The position numbers and the translations under genes were made by a program. Below the pieces are notes generated by a model that worked only from the letters and a program-made list of their open reading frames with translations, had not been told where the DNA came from and did not search any database. This document shows, in pieces, positions 39,134 to 48,022 of a stretch of 64,000 nt of DNA; within the stretch, counting starts at the first letter, position 1; each line of letters opens with the position of its first letter. The DNA comes from Paracoccus sulfuroxidans (GTDB lineage Bacteria; Pseudomonadota; Alphaproteobacteria; Rhodobacterales; Rhodobacteraceae). The stretch is from positions 186,001-250,000 of the forward strand of contig NZ_VLKU01000002.1 in assembly GCF_007830335.1 (NCBI RefSeq), written 5' to 3'.

Positions 39134-39392
39134 AATCCTTCTAAATCAAAATCTTGAAGGCCATTTGGCAGCACATCTTTATCCCGCTGTTCTGCGACCC
39201 TCGCTCTCAACCTGCTGATCCTTTCTGGAAGCGCAGGAAGTTCGGCTATGGCGAACCATGCCTTGCCGCGGCGCACAATCCAGTTTTGGCACCGCAGTGC
39301 CACTCAAACTCCCGCTCTCATCCATTCGCCCGAGCCACGCCCGCCGCTTCGCTTCAGCGGCGGCCGCAACCCTGCCGTTGAGCCGGAAGGCG

Positions 39393-40595
39393 CTACAGCA
39401 ATCCCTTCAAATCAAACCCCGCATCCGCAACCTGCTCGGGCGCGGGTGAGCGGCTTGCCTCGATCAGCCGCTTGCCGATCATATAGGCACGCGGGTCGTT
39501 CATCGCGTCGACCGCGCGCAGCGTGTCGGCCGCGTAATACCAATGCGACAGGCTGGCAGCCGACGCCCCCGGGCGCGCGACGATGCGGTCATGGCCCGCG
39601 TTCAGCCCGGCGATCTGCAGCTTCACGTCATATTGGTCAGACCAGAACCACGGCTTGGGCTCATAATCCTGCCCCGCGCCCAGCATGTTCGCGGCCACCG
39701 CTTCGGCCTGATCAATCGCGTTCTGCACGCTTTCCAGCCGGATCATCGCGCCGCGATAGGGCAGTCTGGCACAGTCGCCCGCAGCCCAGATCTGCGCGTC
39801 CGAGGTCTGGCCCTGGGCGTCAACGACAATCCCCTGATCACAATGCAGGCCCGCCGCCTCGGCCAGCTGAGTGTTGGGCAGGATGCCGATGCCCAGAATG
39901 GCGAAATCGGCCCGGCAGGTGCTGCCATCTGACAACTGCGCGGTGATGCCCTCGCCGCCCTCCAGCCGCTCAAGCCCCACGCCTTCGCGGAAGGTGACAC
40001 CATGCGAGCGATGCAGGGCTCGGAAATAATCGGCGGTCTCGGGTGCTGCGACGCGTTGCAGGATGCGCGGCGCGGCCTCGATGACGGTGACCTCAAGGCC
40101 CAGCTTCGTGGCGACGGCCGCAGCCTCCAGCCCGATATAGCCGCCGCCGATGATCAGCACCTTGCGGCCCGGCTGGAACTCGGCGGCCAAGCGGTCGACG
40201 TCGGCCAGCCCGCGAACCGCATAGAGCCCCGGCAGATCGCCCCCCATCGCCGCCGGAAGCCGGCGCGGAGACGAGCCGAGGGTCAGCGCCAGCTTGTCAT
40301 AGGGAACTTCCTCCCCGTCCAGAATGACGCGCTGCCCCTGCGTGTCGATGCCCGTCGCCATGCGGTCGCGGATCACGGTGATCTCCTGCTCGGCATAGAA
40401 GCGTTCGGGGCGCAGGTAGAGTTGCTCGCGCGTCATCTCGCCCAGCAGGTATTTCTTCGACAGGGGCGGACGCTGATAGGGCAGATCCGGCTCGCCGCAG
40501 ATCAGCGTGATCGGGCCATCATGCCCCAGCACGCGCAGTTTGGCCGCCAGCGCCGCACCGGCCTGTCCGCCGCCAAGGATCACGATTCGGGTCAT
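39393..40595 (-). CDS. Ferredoxin reductase (FAD/NAD(P)-dependent, rhodocoxin/putidaredoxin-reductase type)
   Basis: A 400-residue FAD- and NAD(P)H-binding flavoprotein that passes electrons to a 2Fe-2S ferredoxin. It has two Rossmann motifs (VILGGGQAGAALAAKLR and VLIIGGGYIGLEAA), LPYQRPPLSKKYL near the FAD site and the WAAGDCA segment. I start at ATG 40595. It is divergent from the creatininase operon, which contains an adrenodoxin-type ferredoxin gene (48023) as its likely partner. Confidence 0.88.
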   Translation of the reverse strand: MTRIVILGGGQAGAALAAKLRVLGHDGPITLICGEPDLPYQRPPLSKKYLLGEMTREQLYLRPERFYAEQEITVIRDRMATGIDTQGQRVILDGEEVPYDKLALTLGSSPRRLPAAMGGDLPGLYAVRGLADVDRLAAEFQPGRKVLIIGGGYIGLEAAAVATKLGLEVTVIEAAPRILQRVAAPETADYFRALHRSHGVTFREGVGLERLEGGEGITAQLSDGSTCRADFAILGIGILPNTQLAEAAGLHCDQGIVVDAQGQTSDAQIWAAGDCARLPYRGAMIRLESVQNAIDQAEAVAANMLGAGQDYEPKPWFWSDQYDVKLQIAGLNAGHDRIVARPGASAASLSHWYYAADTLRAVDAMNDPRAYMIGKRLIEASRSPAPEQVADAGFDLKGLL

Positions 40596-40680
40596 GCTGT
40601 GGCCTCCTCTGCCGCTTCCGTCCCTGCCCGTTCGCCGGATGTCCTGCATGCCACCGGCGCGAAAGATTGTTTCCTTTCCG

Positions 40681-40740
40681 GGCCTCTGAAATTTACTTAC
40701 CAAATAGTTTGACCGTTTGCTATGAAATTAACTAAGCTCA
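40681..40740. promoter_or_regulatory. AT-rich divergent promoter region of the catabolic locus
   Basis: The only AT-rich patch between the ferredoxin reductase and the creatininase operon. A plausible sigma70 promoter is TTACCA (40697-40702), 18 bp, TATGAA (40721-40726) pointing right. It contains two direct GTTTG units within TAGTTTGACCGTTTGCTA, where a TetR or other repressor could bind. Assignment is tentative. Confidence 0.4.
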
Positions 40741-40759
40741 GGGAGAGAGGGAGGAAAAC

Positions 40760-40807
40760 ATGCCGCAACGATTCGAATCCCCAAGCCTTGAGGGGTGGCC
40801 CGCATGA
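40760..40807 (+). CDS. 15-codon leader ORF translationally coupled to creatininase gene
   Basis: Short ORF encoding MPQRFESPSLEGWPA, preceded by a strong GAGGAAAAC RBS. Its TGA (40805-40807) overlaps the creatininase ATG (40804) in an ATGA junction, so ribosomes ending here can restart there. It may be a leader peptide or a coupling device. No role beyond coupling can be read from sequence. Confidence 0.5.
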   Translation: MPQRFESPSLEGWPA

Positions 40808-41604
40808 AGCGTTTCTGGGCCGATTATTCCCGCCGTGATTTCGCCGTGCTAGACCATGAGCGTCTGATTGCGGTTCTGCCGCTTGGCGCGATTGAACAAC
40901 ATGGCCCGCATCTGCCGATGTCGGTCGATACGCTGACCGTTGACGCCGTCGCCCGCCGCCTTGCGGCTGCCCTGCCCGCCGAAAGCCCTGCGATCTTCCT
41001 GCCGACGCAGGCGATCTGCAAAAGCGATGAGCATATTGATTTCCCGGGCACCCTGACCCTGACGGCCGAGACGCTGATCCGCGTGCTGGTCGAGATCGGC
41101 GCCAGCGTGGCGCGGGCGGGTGTGCGCAAGATGGTGCTGCTGAACGGCCATGGCGGCAATATCCCGATCATGGATGTCGTCGCGAGAGAGCTGCGCGTGC
41201 ATCATGACATGCTGGTCTTTTCGGTGAACTGGTTCGGCTTCGGCATGCCCGAGGGCATCTATTCCGAGACCGAGTCCCGCCACGGCATCCACGCAGGCGA
41301 TATGGAGACCTCGGTTCTCTTGGCGCTGGACCCGGCCAATGTCGACATGACGCAGGCGCGCGATTTCCGCTCTCGCGGGCAGGATCTGGCCGAGCGTCTG
41401 CGTCACGTCGGGCTGGGCCGCTCGGCCAAGCCGGGCTGGAAGACGCAGGACCTGAACCCGGCCGGAGCCTGCGGCGAGGCGCATCTTGCCACCGCCGAAA
41501 AGGGCGAGGCCACGCTGAACCACGCCATCCCCCTGCTGGTCGAGGCGATGGCCGAGATCGACTCGATCCCGCTTAGCTGGCTCGACGCCGCACCGGAGAC
41601 CTGA
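40804..41604 (+). CDS. Creatininase-family amidohydrolase
   Basis: A 266-residue metal-dependent amide hydrolase. Metal-ligand motifs of the creatininase family are visible: IEQHGPHLPMSVDT and LNGHGGNIPI, with a glutamate in HAGDMETS. The family includes creatininase, formamide-type ring-opening hydrolases and MftE, so the substrate is undecided. I choose ATG 40804, with GAGGGG eight nt upstream, over GTG 40795. First full-length gene of an 11-ORF operon; the ABC ATPase follows after 3 nt. Confidence 0.88.
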   Translation: MKRFWADYSRRDFAVLDHERLIAVLPLGAIEQHGPHLPMSVDTLTVDAVARRLAAALPAESPAIFLPTQAICKSDEHIDFPGTLTLTAETLIRVLVEIGASVARAGVRKMVLLNGHGGNIPIMDVVARELRVHHDMLVFSVNWFGFGMPEGIYSETESRHGIHAGDMETSVLLALDPANVDMTQARDFRSRGQDLAERLRHVGLGRSAKPGWKTQDLNPAGACGEAHLATAEKGEATLNHAIPLLVEAMAEIDSIPLSWLDAAPET

Positions 41605-41607
41605 CCC

Positions 41608-42396
41608 ATGACCGACACATCCCCCCTGATCCAGATGTCCGGCGTGGAAAAGCAGTTCGCCAATGGCACGGTCGCGGTCCGCGATATGTCGCTGTCGATC
41701 CAGAAGGGCGAATTCGTCAGCTTCCTTGGCCCCTCGGGCTGCGGCAAAAGCACGGCGCTGAAGATGGTCTCGGGCCTTTTGTCGGTGTCGCGCGGCAAGA
41801 TCTCGGTCAATGGCCATGCGGCGGGCGAAGGCGGCGACCGCAATGACATCGGCTTTGTCTTCCAGGAGGCGACGCTGATGCCCTGGGCCACGGTCTTCGA
41901 GAATGTCTATCTGCCGCTGAAGCTGCACGGCATGTCGAAAGCCGGGGCGCGGCCGCGCGTCGAAGAGGCGCTGGCGATGGTGGGTCTGGCGAAATTCGCC
42001 AAAGCCTACCCGCGCGAGCTTTCGGGCGGGATGAAGATGCGGGTCTCGATTGCCCGCGCCATGGCCACCAAGCCCAAGCTACTGCTGATGGATGAGCCCT
42101 TCGCGGCGCTTGATGAAATGACCCGCGCCAAGCTGAACGACGATGTGCTGGCGCTTTGGGAAGAGCATAAGCTGACGGTGATCTTCGTGACCCATTCGGT
42201 CTTCGAATCTGTCTATCTGTCGAACCGCGTCGTGGTGATGGCAGCCCGCCCGGGCCGGGTGGTCCATGACATCCCCCTGCCCGGCGGCTATCCGCGAACC
42301 GCCGCCTACCGCCTGACGGCTGAATATGCCGAGGCCTGCCGACTGGTCAGCAACGCACTGGAAGGAACGCTCGATCATGCCCACCTCAATCACTGA
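41608..42396 (+). CDS. ABC transporter ATPase, SsuB/TauB/ThiZ-type
   Basis: A 262-residue importer ATPase for the nitrate/sulfonate/pyrimidine class. It has Walker A GPSGCGKST, Q-loop FVFQEATLMPWATV, signature LSGGMKMRVSIA and Walker B LLLMDEPFAALDE. It overlaps the permease by 20 nt. With the permease and the NMT1-type binding protein it forms one importer whose substrate is likely the compound degraded by this operon. Confidence 0.93.
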   Translation: MTDTSPLIQMSGVEKQFANGTVAVRDMSLSIQKGEFVSFLGPSGCGKSTALKMVSGLLSVSRGKISVNGHAAGEGGDRNDIGFVFQEATLMPWATVFENVYLPLKLHGMSKAGARPRVEEALAMVGLAKFAKAYPRELSGGMKMRVSIARAMATKPKLLLMDEPFAALDEMTRAKLNDDVLALWEEHKLTVIFVTHSVFESVYLSNRVVVMAARPGRVVHDIPLPGGYPRTAAYRLTAEYAEACRLVSNALEGTLDHAHLNH

Positions 42397-43240
42397 GCCA
42401 GGCCTGCCCGCAGCGGCGGCCCCGACCGAGATCGACCCCCGCATCCTGCGCGAAAACCGCGAACGCCGCATGCGCATCCTGCTGCCGATCGGCGCGATCA
42501 CCCTGGCGTTGGCGCTGTGGGAGTTCCTCGTCTGGTTCTATCAGGTGCCCCATTACCTGATCCCCGCCCCCAGCCTGATCGCCAAAACGCTGGTGCAGGA
42601 CTGGGCCAGCCTTGCGCAAAGCGCGGCCTTCACCGTCAAGCTGACGCTGCTGTCGCTAGGTCTTGCGATCATCGGCGGCGTCGCCTTGGGGATGATCTTC
42701 GCGCTGTCGAAACCGGTCGAGATGGCGCTGTTTCCCTTCGCCGTCATCTTGCAGGTGACGCCGGTCATCGCCATCGCGCCGCTGATCCTGATCTATGTCA
42801 GCAACACCTTTGTCGCGCTGCTGATCTGCGCCTGGATCGTGGCCTTCTTCCCGATCCTGTCGAACACGGTGATCGGGCTGCGCAGCGCCGACCACAACCT
42901 GCGCGACATGTTCCGGCTTTATCAGGCGACACCCTGGCAGCGGCTGCGCTATCTGCTGATCCCCTCGGCCCTGCCCTATTTCATGGCGGCGCTGAAGATC
43001 GCCGGTGGCCTTGCGCTGATCGGCGCGGTGGTGGCCGAATTCGTCGCGGGCACCGCGGGCCAGAACACCGGCCTTGCCTCACGCATCCTGGAATCGAGCT
43101 TCCGCAATGAGATCCCGCGCATGTTCGCGGCGCTGTTTCTGGTCTCGCTTCTGGGCGTCGTGATCTTCCTGATCACCTCGTGGCTGTCGCGTCTGGTGCT
43201 GGGGCACTGGCACGAAAGCGAAATCAAGCGCGAGCATTGA
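42377..43240 (+). CDS. ABC transporter permease, SsuC/TauC/ThiX-type
   Basis: A 287-residue BPD_transp_1 permease with six predicted transmembrane segments and the EAA-like loop near the C-terminal half (ATPWQRLRYLLIPSALPYFM). The gene overlaps the ATPase gene by 20 nt upstream and the amidohydrolase start by one base (TGATG) downstream. An N-terminal soluble extension of about 45 residues precedes the first helix. Confidence 0.92.
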   Translation: MPTSITEPGLPAAAAPTEIDPRILRENRERRMRILLPIGAITLALALWEFLVWFYQVPHYLIPAPSLIAKTLVQDWASLAQSAAFTVKLTLLSLGLAIIGGVALGMIFALSKPVEMALFPFAVILQVTPVIAIAPLILIYVSNTFVALLICAWIVAFFPILSNTVIGLRSADHNLRDMFRLYQATPWQRLRYLLIPSALPYFMAALKIAGGLALIGAVVAEFVAGTAGQNTGLASRILESSFRNEIPRMFAALFLVSLLGVVIFLITSWLSRLVLGHWHESEIKREH

Positions 43241-44430
43241 TGGCCATGCGTGATCTGGGCGAAACCACCCTGACCGGCCTGACTTTGGCCGGTCGTCCGG
43301 GCCGCTGGCAGATGCAGATTGCCGCAGGCCGCATTGCCGCGCTGCGCCCCTGCACCAAGGCGGGCGGCGGGCTGGTCCTGCCGCTTCTGGCCGATGTCCA
43401 TACGCATCTGGACAAGACCTTCACCGCCGCGCGCATGCCGCGCCGGGCCGGGTCGCTGTTCGATGCCATCGAGATGATGGGGGCCGATGCGGCGGGCTGG
43501 ACGGTGGACGACCTTCGCGCCCGCACCCAGCGCGGCCTTGCCCGTGCCTATCATCACGGCACCGCGCTGATGCGCAGCCATGTCGACTGGGGCGAGGCGC
43601 AGCCGCCTCTGGCCTGGTCGGTGCTGAATGAGCTGAGGCAAGACTGGCGCGGCAGGATCGAGCTGCAGCTTGCGTCGCTGACGGCGCTGGACTTGATGCC
43701 CCAGATCGGGCCCGGCATCGCCGCCCATCTGCGCGAAAGCGGCGGCGTGCTGGGGGCCTTCATCTATCGCAACGCCAATCTGGCCCGCGATCTGGCCACC
43801 ACCTTCGATCTGGCCGAGAAACACGGGCTGGATCTGGACTTCCACGTCGATGAGGGCCTTGACCCCGAGGCGCAGGGCTTTGACGCAATCGTCGAGGAAA
43901 CCCGGCGCCGGGGCATGGCGGGTCATGTGCTTTGCGGCCATGCCTGCTCGCTTTCCGTGCGCGACCCTTCCGAGGTCGCGGGTCTCCTGGACCGCGCGAC
44001 TGATGCCGGGATCGGGCTGACGGTTCTGCCGGGCGCCAACAGCTATCTGCAGGACGGCGCCCCCGGTCGCACGCCGCGTCTGCGCGGGCTCGCGCCGCTG
44101 ATCGAGGCGGGCGCGGCGGGCGTTCCGGTGATGATCGGCTCGGACAATGTGCGGGACGGGTTCTATCCCTACGGCGATTATGACCTCTTCGACATCTTCC
44201 GGCTGGCCGTCATCCTGGGCCATCTGCCGCCCGAGGATTGGCTGGACGCCGTCAGCCAGCGCCCCGCCGCATGGATGGGCCACAGCCTGCAACTGGCCGA
44301 GGGCGGCCCCGCCAGCTTCATCTGGCTGGACGCCACCGACCTGCCCGACGCCATCAGCCGGCCCCGAACCGCCCGCCACGTCTGGCGCGAGGGCCGCATC
44401 TTGCCCGAAACTCAAGGAGAGACGGAATGA
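43240..44430 (+). CDS. Cytosine-deaminase-like amidohydrolase
   Basis: A 396-residue metal-dependent hydrolase in the CodA/AtzC-type branch. Metal-ligand motifs: HTHLDK near residue 49, the DFHVDEGL strand, the HVLCGHACSL strand and IGSDNVRD. These residues fit hydrolytic deamination or amide cleavage of a ring nitrogen compound such as a pyrimidine or triazine. It could start six nt later. Its stop overlaps the FAD enzyme start (ATGA). Confidence 0.85.
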   Translation: MAMRDLGETTLTGLTLAGRPGRWQMQIAAGRIAALRPCTKAGGGLVLPLLADVHTHLDKTFTAARMPRRAGSLFDAIEMMGADAAGWTVDDLRARTQRGLARAYHHGTALMRSHVDWGEAQPPLAWSVLNELRQDWRGRIELQLASLTALDLMPQIGPGIAAHLRESGGVLGAFIYRNANLARDLATTFDLAEKHGLDLDFHVDEGLDPEAQGFDAIVEETRRRGMAGHVLCGHACSLSVRDPSEVAGLLDRATDAGIGLTVLPGANSYLQDGAPGRTPRLRGLAPLIEAGAAGVPVMIGSDNVRDGFYPYGDYDLFDIFRLAVILGHLPPEDWLDAVSQRPAAWMGHSLQLAEGGPASFIWLDATDLPDAISRPRTARHVWREGRILPETQGETE

Positions 44431-45818
44431 CCAGCACCTGGGACATCGCGGCATTCAAGGCCGATCTGCCCGAAATCCGGCAGCATGATGACGAGAAATA
44501 CCTGGCTGCACGCTCGCAGGACTACTTCTGGTACAGCCCCATCCTGAACGAATTGCTGAAGGACAAGCGTGGCGATCTGGTCGTGGTGCCGCAAAGCGTG
44601 GACGAGGTCATCCAGATCGCGTCGCAGGTGGCCCGTCACCGCATTCCGCTGACCCTGCGCGGCGGCGGCACCGGCAATTACGGCCAGTGCGTGCCGCTGG
44701 AAGGCGGCATCATCATGGACCTCACCCGGCTCGACAAGGTGATCGAGATCACGCCGGGCCATGTCCGGGTCGAGGCTGGGGCGCGCATCTCGCGGCTGGA
44801 CGATGCCGCGCGGGCGACCGGACAGGAATTGCTGATGTACCCCTCGACCCGGCAGATGGCGACGATCGGCGGCTTTCTGGCAGGTGGTTCGGGCGGCATC
44901 GGCTCGCTCCGGCACGGGATGCTGCGCGATCCGGGGAACGTGACCTATGTGAAGGTCGTCACCATCGAACCCGAGCCGAAGGTGATCGAACTGCATGGCG
45001 ACGAAATCCAGAAGGTCCAGCACGCCTATGGCACCAATGGCATCGTGGTCGAGATGGGCGTGGCCCTGACCAAGGCCACCGACTGGATCCATACGGCGGC
45101 GCTGTTTGACGGCTATGATCAGGCTCTGCGCTTTGCCACGCAGGCGCAGGTCGACGGGCTGGACTGCTATCTGCTGACGACGGTCGAGCGTCGCTTCGCC
45201 CCCTATTACAAGAAGCTGGGCGATTATTTCCCCGCCGACCGCGACGCAGTCTTCGCCATGGTCGCGCCGGGTGACATGGCCCGCTTCACCGCCGAGGCCG
45301 AAGAAATGGGTGGCCGCGTCTCTTTCGCGATGACCAAGCCCGACCTCAGCGCGGCCGGTCTTCAGCCCGCCTATGAATGCGGCTGGAACCACACCACGCT
45401 GCAGGCGCTGAAGGTCGATCCGGGCTGGACCTATCTGCAGGTCGCCTATCCCCGCCCCTTCGACATCGATCTGGTGATGCGCCAGATGGAGCGCTATGGT
45501 GACGAGATGTTCTGGCATCACGAGATGGCGCGGGAAAAGGGCGATGTGCAGATCTTTGCCCTGCCTCTGGTGCGCTGGCGCGACCGCGATGCGATGTATC
45601 GCCTGATCGCCGAACTTGAGGAAAAGGACGGCTGCACCATCTTCGACCCCCATGTCGTCACCATCGAGGACGGCGGCATGAAGACCATCGACGACACGCA
45701 GATCGCCTTCAAGAAGCTGGCCGACCCCTACGGCCTGATGAACCCCGGCAAGACCCGGGGCTGGACCGCCGACATGGCGCGCGACGACACCACGTTCAAA
45801 CAAGGACAATCCGCATGA
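44427..45818 (+). CDS. FAD-binding (GlcD/VAO-type) oxidoreductase
   Basis: A 463-residue flavoprotein with the FAD_binding_4 fold: LRGGGTGNYGQCVPLEGGI, then PSTRQMATIGGFLAGGSGGIGS, and a C-terminal YGLMNPGKTRGW segment typical of the GlcD/VAO family. It probably oxidises an alcohol, amine or hydroxy-acid intermediate. No signal peptide. It overlaps the amidohydrolase and binding-protein genes by ATGA junctions, so it belongs to the pathway rather than being accidental. Confidence 0.85.
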   Translation: MTSTWDIAAFKADLPEIRQHDDEKYLAARSQDYFWYSPILNELLKDKRGDLVVVPQSVDEVIQIASQVARHRIPLTLRGGGTGNYGQCVPLEGGIIMDLTRLDKVIEITPGHVRVEAGARISRLDDAARATGQELLMYPSTRQMATIGGFLAGGSGGIGSLRHGMLRDPGNVTYVKVVTIEPEPKVIELHGDEIQKVQHAYGTNGIVVEMGVALTKATDWIHTAALFDGYDQALRFATQAQVDGLDCYLLTTVERRFAPYYKKLGDYFPADRDAVFAMVAPGDMARFTAEAEEMGGRVSFAMTKPDLSAAGLQPAYECGWNHTTLQALKVDPGWTYLQVAYPRPFDIDLVMRQMERYGDEMFWHHEMAREKGDVQIFALPLVRWRDRDAMYRLIAELEEKDGCTIFDPHVVTIEDGGMKTIDDTQIAFKKLADPYGLMNPGKTRGWTADMARDDTTFKQGQSA

Positions 45819-46825
45819 ACAAGATGATGACGGCCCTTGCCCTGACGACCGCGCTTTGCGCGGCGGGCACCGCATGGGCAGATGACAAGGTGGTCTTCGG
45901 CACCAACTGGCTGCCGCAGGGCGGCCATGGCGGCTTCTATCAGGCGCTGGCCGACGGCACCTACAAGAAGCACGGGCTGGATGTCGAAATCATGCCCGGC
46001 GGCCCGCAGGTGAACAACCGCCCCATGCTTTCCGCCGGACGGCTGGACTTCCTGCTGGGGGGCAACCTTCTTCTGTCCTTCGACAACGTCAAGAACGGCA
46101 TCCCGACCACCGTCGTCGCCGCCTTCTACCAGAAAGAGCCGCAGGCGCTGATCGCGCACAAAGGCAAATACGCCGACTGGCAGGCGCTGACGACCGCCCC
46201 CACGGTTCTGGTCGGCAAGGACGGCCAGTTCAGCTTCTGGCAGTGGATGGTCTCCAGCCAGGGCTTCAAGAACGAACAGCTGCGCCCCTATGCCTATAAT
46301 CTGGCGCAGTTCCTCAGCGACGATGCGATGGTCCAGCAGGCCTATGCGACCGCCGAGCCGATCTATGCTGCCGAACAGGGCGTCGAGACCGACACCTTCC
46401 TTCTGGCCGATCAGGGCTGGAACACCTATGCCAACACCATCGAGACCCGGCAGGAGCTGATCGACCAGAACCCCGAACTGGTGCAGCGTTTCCTCGATGC
46501 CTCGATCGAGGGCTGGTACAACTTCCTTTATGGCGACCACACCGCCGCCTATGAGATGATCATCGCCGCCAACCCCGAGCTGACGGCCGAAAAGCTCGAC
46601 AAGGAAGTCGCGCTGATCAAGGAGCTGGGCATCGTCGACAGCGGCGAGTCGCTGGAGAAGGGCCTTGGCGCGATGGATGAGGCCCGGGTGAAGTCGTTCC
46701 TCGACACCGCCATTGCCAGCGGCCTTTACAAGGACGGCGAGGTCGATCTTACGAAGGTCGCGAATTACACCTTCGTCAACAAGGGCCACGGGCTGGACAT
46801 CAAGGAGAAACTTGAGGCCCAGTAA
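45815..46825 (+). CDS. NMT1/THI5-like ABC substrate-binding protein
   Basis: A 336-residue periplasmic binding protein of the NMT1/THI5/SsuA fold. The signal peptide is MNKMMTALALTTALCAAGTA with WA-DD cleavage near residue 22. Conserved core: WLPQGGHGGFYQALADGTYKKHGLDV and FLLGGNLLLSFDNVKN. Homologues bind pyrimidine or thiazole-type ligands, sulfonates or nitrate; the context of ring hydrolases favours a pyrimidine-like or other N-heterocycle. Starts inside the FAD gene's stop (ATGA). Confidence 0.9.
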   Translation: MNKMMTALALTTALCAAGTAWADDKVVFGTNWLPQGGHGGFYQALADGTYKKHGLDVEIMPGGPQVNNRPMLSAGRLDFLLGGNLLLSFDNVKNGIPTTVVAAFYQKEPQALIAHKGKYADWQALTTAPTVLVGKDGQFSFWQWMVSSQGFKNEQLRPYAYNLAQFLSDDAMVQQAYATAEPIYAAEQGVETDTFLLADQGWNTYANTIETRQELIDQNPELVQRFLDASIEGWYNFLYGDHTAAYEMIIAANPELTAEKLDKEVALIKELGIVDSGESLEKGLGAMDEARVKSFLDTAIASGLYKDGEVDLTKVANYTFVNKGHGLDIKEKLEAQ

Positions 46826-46849
46826 CCCGCCAGAACAGGAGCGCGCCGC

Positions 46850-46999
46850 ATGCCGGGAATGGCGACACCGCCCACCCCGATGCCGAAAGCCCATGCGGCG
46901 CGCGTCCTTGATGGGCCTGATGGCCTTTGCTGTTCGATTTCAGCAGCAAGCCGCCCGGCTGCGGGCATGAAGCTTGAAGAAACGGGATTTTCAGAATGA
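46850..46999 (+). CDS. Candidate 49-aa ORF coupled to tetR
   Basis: An ORF of 49 codons between the binding protein and the TetR gene. AGGAG precedes its ATG by about 9 nt, and its TGA overlaps the TetR ATG in an ATGA junction. The product (MPGMATPPTPMPKAHAARVL at its start) is Pro-rich at the N-terminus and has a CC pair. I see no recognisable family. It may be a real small protein or just a coupling ORF. Confidence 0.4.
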   Translation: MPGMATPPTPMPKAHAARVLDGPDGLCCSISAASRPAAGMKLEETGFSE

Positions 47000-47628
47000 G
47001 TGTCGCGCAGAAAAAGCGCATGATGATGCATGACGCGATCCGCGAGGGCGCAATCCGCGAATTCGCCCGCAACGGGCTGGCGGGCACCTCGACCCAGGCC
47101 ATCGCCGAGGCGGCCGGGATCACCAAGGCGCAGCTGCATTACTATATCTCCAGCAAGGAAGAGCTTTATCAGCAGGTGCTGGGCGACATCGTCCGCCAGT
47201 TCCGGGAAATCTTCTTCATCACCACCTCGCAGGATGATCCACGACAGGCGATCACATCGTATATTGCGCGCAAGATCCGCCATACGCTGGAGCATCCCGA
47301 AATCACCCGCCTCTTCGCGCATGAGATCGCGCGCGGCGGGCCCGAGATGTCGACCCATTGGCAGACGCTGAAAGTCTCGGTCGAAGAGGCCAATCAAGTG
47401 ATCCGGGGCTGGATCGAGGCAGGCAAGATCCGCCCGGTCGATCCGCTGCTGTTGCAGATGAACCTCTGGGCCGTGACCCAGCATTACGCCGAATATGAAG
47501 CGCAGGCCCGGATGCTGATGGAACTGCCAGATGACGTGCCCCTTGATGCCGAACGGCTGATCCATGAGGCGACGCAGACCTTCCTTTTGCGCTGCGGCCT
47601 GACCGACGATGAGGAGACGACCCCATGA
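46996..47628 (+). CDS. RutR-like TetR-family regulator
   Basis: A 210-residue repressor-type protein. The N-terminal helix-turn-helix (TSTQAIAEAAGITKAQLHYYISSKEELY) is TetR-like, and the C-terminal region (RQAITSYIARKIRHTLEHPEITRLFAHEI) follows the YcdC/RutR type that senses pyrimidines in E. coli. It lies inside the operon it likely controls, overlapping RidA by ATGA. A pyrimidine-like effector is inference. Confidence 0.85.
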   Translation: MSVAQKKRMMMHDAIREGAIREFARNGLAGTSTQAIAEAAGITKAQLHYYISSKEELYQQVLGDIVRQFREIFFITTSQDDPRQAITSYIARKIRHTLEHPEITRLFAHEIARGGPEMSTHWQTLKVSVEEANQVIRGWIEAGKIRPVDPLLLQMNLWAVTQHYAEYEAQARMLMELPDDVPLDAERLIHEATQTFLLRCGLTDDEETTP

Positions 47629-48011
47629 CCCCCTTGGCCCCACCCTCTCTGGCCGCGCCCTTTGGGGCCTATTCGCACGGCATCGCCTCGGGCGGCATGA
47701 TCGTGACCTCGGGCCAGCTGGCGCTGGCCCCCGACGGCACCATCCCCGAAGGCGTGACCGCGCAGGCCGAGATGTGCTTCACCAATATCGCCGCCATTCT
47801 GGCCGAGGCCGGGGCCGATTTCAGCCATGTCCTGCGCTTCACCGCCTTCGTCACCCGGCGCGAGGATATGGCGGCCTATATGGCGGTCCGCGACCGGCAT
47901 GTGCGCGACCTTTCCGTTAAACCAGCGTCAACGCTTCTGATCGTCAGCGGCTTCACCCGCCCCGAATTTCTGGTCGAGATCGAGGCGGTCGCCCTCGTCC
48001 CCCAAACCTGA
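47625..48011 (+). CDS. RidA-family enamine/imine deaminase
   Basis: A 128-residue RidA/YjgF/RutC fold protein that hydrolyses reactive imine or enamine intermediates. FGAYSHGIASGGMIVTSGQL and the C-terminal arginine region VSGFTRPEFLVEIEAVA match the family. In the Rut pathway a RidA-type protein (RutC) accompanies RutR control, a parallel to this operon. It overlaps the TetR gene by ATGA and precedes the ferredoxin gene by 11 nt. Confidence 0.9.
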   Translation: MTPLAPPSLAAPFGAYSHGIASGGMIVTSGQLALAPDGTIPEGVTAQAEMCFTNIAAILAEAGADFSHVLRFTAFVTRREDMAAYMAVRDRHVRDLSVKPASTLLIVSGFTRPEFLVEIEAVALVPQT

Positions 48012-48022
48012 GGACCCCGGAT

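Noticed and set aside
39070-39303. Minus-strand 77-aa frame ending in DRTYDQLINSQLLYR across tRNA-Asn
   Set aside because: This is a known artefact of translating the tRNA-Asn sequence. The remaining part (39134-39303) has no RBS or recognised domain, so no gene is called in the 39134-39392 gap.
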